Assembly: GCA_002412705.1 (NCBI GenBank)
Contig: DHVO01000029.1
Location: forward strand, 1 to 15,173
Length of the DNA: 15,173 nucleotides
Direction of reading: 5' to 3'
From: Bacteroidales bacterium UBA5206
GTDB taxonomy: Bacteria; Bacteroidota; Bacteroidia; Bacteroidales; Tenuifilaceae
Part shown: positions 12,226 to 15,173 of the stretch, in pieces
How the letters are laid out: each line of letters starts with the position of its first letter
Numbering within the stretch: the first letter of the stretch is position 1
Notes under the pieces: generated by a model
The model's database searches: none
The model's input: the letters and a program-made list of their open reading frames with translations, nothing else
Told to the model about the DNA's origin: nothing
Made by a program: the position numbers and the translations under genes

Positions 12226-15173
12226 ATGGATCAGGGTAGTTTTGATATCTCGCAGCTTAAGGAGGCGTACCTACGCGATAACAACGTTTTACGGTTAGTT
12301 CAGGAGCTTGGCTCATCGGAGCCAGTTACCTTTATTAAAGGGCTTTCGGGTTCGTCAAAGGCCTTTGTTTTGGCTGCTGTTATGGAGCAAACTGCTGTGC
12401 CGCACCTAGTTGTTGCAAACGACAAGGAGGATGCAGCCTACCTTTACAGCGATTTGGCCAACATCCTAACCGATAGCCGCGTATTCTTTTTCCCTTCGTC
12501 GTATAAGCGCGCCATTCAGTATGGGCAAACCCTTCCCGATGCCGTTATTCAGCGTACCGATGTGCTTAGCCTTGTGCAAAAGCTCTCGGTTACCCCAGCC
12601 ACATCGGTTGCCATTGTTACCTATCCCGAGGCGCTGGTTGAGAAAATTGTTACGGTAGGAGGGTTGGAGAAGAGCATTCTTCAGCTAACGGAAGGGGAGC
12701 GTATATCGCCCTCGTTTATTACCGATTTGCTTCTGGAGTACGGTTTTGAGCGCGTGGAGTTTGTTTACGAGCCAGGACAGTTCTCATTAAGGGGTTCCAT
12801 TGTCGATATTTTCTCGTACACATCATCAAACCCCTACCGTATCGACTTTTTTGGCGACGAGGTGGAGTCTATCCGCAGTTTCGATGTGGAAACGCAGCTC
12901 TCCATAGCCAAGCACTCCGAGGTAACCATTTTGCCCAATCTGCAAACCGATACCGAGGAGCACCCACGCTGCCTTATTACTGAGGCTTTGCCTAGCAACA
13001 GCATTGTGTGGATAAAGGATCCAATGGTTGTGGCCTCCAAAATGGACGAGGTGCAGTCGGCGGCTCTTTCTGCCGAAACCATTCAGGTATCGTTATCGTC
13101 ACTTGCTAGCGGCAAGGAGTTTTTATCATCAATAAAAAATAGTCCTATTGTTGAGTTTGGGCTACGCCCAGCGCTTAAGCACTCGTTGCAAATAGACTTT
13201 GAAACAGCACCTCAACCCCCGTTCAACAAGAATTTTGAGCTGCTGGCGCAGGATATTACCGATAATGCCGTAAGAGGCTACACCGTTTACATTCTGGCCG
13301 AGAACAAGAACCAGTTTGAGCGGCTACAGAATATCTTCTCGTCAATAAACCAGAGCGTTAAGTTTACTCCTGTTGCCAGCACGGTGCACGAGGGGTACAT
13401 AGATCATTCGCTAAAGGCTTGCCTTTACACCGATCATCAAATTTTTGATAGGTTCCATAAGTACAGGCTAAAGCACGAGTTCTCAAAGCGCGATGCGCTT
13501 TCCATTCAGGAGCTGGTTAATCTGCAGCCCGGCGATTATGTGGTGCACATCGACCACGGAATTGGCGTGTTTAGCGGATTGGTTCGCATGGAGGTTAATG
13601 GAAAAATACAGGAGTCCGTTCGTCTGGTTTATCAGGATAACGATACCCTGCTGGTTAACATCCACAACCTACACCGCATAAGCAAGTACAGGGGTAAGGA
13701 TGCCGAGGCGCCTAAGGTTTATAAGCTGGGAACGGGAGCATGGCAAAAGCTAAAGGCCACAACCAAGAAAAAGGTTAAGGATATTGCCAAGGATCTTATT
13801 GCGCTTTACGCCAAGCGTAAGGCGGAGCAGGGTTTTGCCTTTAATCACGATACTTACCTACAGGAGGAGCTGGAGGCCTCGTTCATTTTTGAGGATACGC
13901 CCGATCAGGAGAAGGCAACAAAGGCCGTAAAGGAGGATATGGAGGGGCAAATCCCCATGGATAGGCTTGTTTGCGGCGATGTGGGCTTTGGTAAAACCGA
14001 GATTGCCATTAGGGCGGCATTTAAAGCCGTTGCCGATAATAAGCAGGTTGCAATACTTGTTCCCACAACCATTTTGGCGTTACAGCATTACCGCACTTTT
14101 GGTCAGCGTTTAAAAGATTTTCCTTGCACTGTTGATTTCTTAAGCCGATTAAAGCCTGCTAAACAGCAAAAGGAAACCCTAAACCAGCTTGCCGAGGGCA
14201 AAATAGATATTGTTATTGGTACCCATGCCCTGTTAAAGGAGGGAATCAAGTTTAAAGATTTGGGACTTCTTGTTGTTGATGAGGAGCAAAAGTTTGGCGT
14301 TGCAGCAAAGGAGAAGCTAAAGAATTTAAGGGTAAATGTTGATACGCTAACCCTTACCGCAACGCCCATTCCGCGTACGCTTCAGTTCTCGCTAATGGGA
14401 GCAAGGGACCTGTCCATTATCAACACTCCGCCACCCAATAGGCATCCCATAAGCACGGAGCTGCATGTTTTTACTCCCGATATCATTAAGGAGGCCATTG
14501 ATTATGAATTGAATCGTGGCGGACAGGTGTTCTTTGTTCACAATAGGGTGCAGAACATTGTTGAAATTCAGAACCTTATTAGTCGCGTATGCCCACAGGC
14601 CAAGAGCGTGGTGGCGCACGGACAAATGGATCCAGCCAAACTGGAGAAAACCATGCTTGAGTTTATTAGCGGCGATTACGACATCCTTATATCAACAACA
14701 ATTATTGAGGCGGGGCTCGATATCCCCAACGCCAATACCATAATAATTAACAATGCCCACATGTTTGGGCTTAGCGATTTGCACCAGCTACGCGGAAGGG
14801 TTGGGCGTTCCAACCGCAAGGCGTTTTGCTACTTGCTATCGCCTCCGTTGGAGACGCTTACCAATGAGGCTCGTAGGCGGCTAAAGGCTATTGAGGAGTT
14901 CTCGGAACTGGGTAGCGGCTTTAGCATTGCCATGCAGGATCTCGATATTAGGGGAGCTGGCAACCTGTTGGGAGGCGAGCAGAGTGGGTTTATTGCCGAT
15001 ATAGGTTTTGAAACCTACCAGAAAATTCTCGACGAGGCCATTCAGGAGCTTAAGGAGACCGAGTTTAAGGATCTGTTTACCAGCCCTGATACCGATAAGC
15101 ATAAGGAGTGGACCCCAGGTAATGCCGATTGCCACCTTGAAACCGACTTGGAGCTATTACTACCTGATACCTA
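12226..15173 (+). CDS. mfd: Transcription-repair coupling factor Mfd, C-terminal end outside window
   Basis: An uninterrupted frame of 982 codons runs off the right edge. Mfd uses ATP to push stalled RNA polymerase off DNA and recruits UvrA for repair of the transcribed strand. The UvrB-like N-terminal region includes FFPSSYKRAIQYG near 87-99 and FVYEPGQFSLRGSIVDIF near 180-197. The CarD-like RNA-polymerase-interaction domain opens with GDYVVHIDHGIGVFSG at 436. The translocase has Walker A GDVGFGKTE at 584-592, DEEQ at 685-688, LTATPIPRT soon after, QLRGRVGRS at 854-862 and DLDIRGAGNLLGGEQSG at 905-921. Family members run to about 1100-1150 residues, so only the UvrA-interacting C-terminal domain is missing. 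ATG 12226 is preceded in frame by TAA two codons upstream, fixing it as the first possible ATG. It is a housekeeping gene with composition like the lysine cluster. Confidence 0.96.
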   Translation, partial: MDQGSFDISQLKEAYLRDNNVLRLVQELGSSEPVTFIKGLSGSSKAFVLAAVMEQTAVPHLVVANDKEDAAYLYSDLANILTDSRVFFFPSSYKRAIQYGQTLPDAVIQRTDVLSLVQKLSVTPATSVAIVTYPEALVEKIVTVGGLEKSILQLTEGERISPSFITDLLLEYGFERVEFVYEPGQFSLRGSIVDIFSYTSSNPYRIDFFGDEVESIRSFDVETQLSIAKHSEVTILPNLQTDTEEHPRCLITEALPSNSIVWIKDPMVVASKMDEVQSAALSAETIQVSLSSLASGKEFLSSIKNSPIVEFGLRPALKHSLQIDFETAPQPPFNKNFELLAQDITDNAVRGYTVYILAENKNQFERLQNIFSSINQSVKFTPVASTVHEGYIDHSLKACLYTDHQIFDRFHKYRLKHEFSKRDALSIQELVNLQPGDYVVHIDHGIGVFSGLVRMEVNGKIQESVRLVYQDNDTLLVNIHNLHRISKYRGKDAEAPKVYKLGTGAWQKLKATTKKKVKDIAKDLIALYAKRKAEQGFAFNHDTYLQEELEASFIFEDTPDQEKATKAVKEDMEGQIPMDRLVCGDVGFGKTEIAIRAAFKAVADNKQVAILVPTTILALQHYRTFGQRLKDFPCTVDFLSRLKPAKQQKETLNQLAEGKIDIVIGTHALLKEGIKFKDLGLLVVDEEQKFGVAAKEKLKNLRVNVDTLTLTATPIPRTLQFSLMGARDLSIINTPPPNRHPISTELHVFTPDIIKEAIDYELNRGGQVFFVHNRVQNIVEIQNLISRVCPQAKSVVAHGQMDPAKLEKTMLEFISGDYDILISTTIIEAGLDIPNANTIIINNAHMFGLSDLHQLRGRVGRSNRKAFCYLLSPPLETLTNEARRRLKAIEEFSELGSGFSIAMQDLDIRGAGNLLGGEQSGFIADIGFETYQKILDEAIQELKETEFKDLFTSPDTDKHKEWTPGNADCHLETDLELLLPDT

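Noticed and set aside
12834..15135. Several 60-90 codon frames on both strands inside mfd
   Set aside because: They overlap the continuous, motif-rich mfd frame and are its shadows.

Overview
The window looks like a chromosomal segment of an amino-acid-fermenting member of the Bacteroidota, probably order Bacteroidales. Three things point there: recognisable genes without strong Shine-Dalgarno sequences, several TAnnTTTG (-7) promoter-like octamers, and a lysine-fermentation gene set whose proteins resemble those known from Porphyromonas and Fusobacterium. Every supported gene is on the + strand. No RNA gene, CRISPR array, transposase or integrase was found.

Layout: (1) 1-315 is the 3' end of etfA (electron transfer flavoprotein alpha), closed by a GC-rich terminator. 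(2) 316-707 is a non-coding leader. (3) 708-9872 is one nine-gene cluster for lysine fermentation, atoD-kal-kce-kdd-kamA-kamB-kamC-kamD-kamE, ending in a strong terminator. (4) About 9940-12190 is an AT-rich accessory stretch with a DUF4143-type AAA ATPase gene and an unrecognised 116-residue gene. (5) 12226 to the window end is mfd (transcription-repair coupling factor), cut by the window edge.

How the genes work together: KamA converts L-lysine to beta-lysine. KamD/KamE (B12 and PLP) convert that to 3,5-diaminohexanoate. Kdd oxidatively deaminates it, and Kce cleaves the product with acetyl-CoA to acetoacetate and 3-aminobutyryl-CoA. Kal removes ammonia to give crotonyl-CoA. EtfAB with an acyl-CoA dehydrogenase (not in the window) gives butyryl-CoA, and the AtoD/AtoA CoA-transferase passes CoA between acyl groups to release butyrate. 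KamB and KamC are the probable reactivase pair for the B12 mutase. Gene order is roughly the reverse of pathway order.

Most worth a second look: the cluster has the CoA-transferase alpha subunit but no beta subunit, which carries the catalytic glutamate. A 16-bp inverted repeat followed by a T run separates kamA from kamBCDE. KamB/KamC is an unusual pairing of a dethiobiotin-synthetase-like P-loop protein with a MutS-like ATPase. The DUF4143 gene is preceded by two near-identical palindromic repeats spaced exactly 42 bp, and is bracketed by two terminators that share the same tail sequence.
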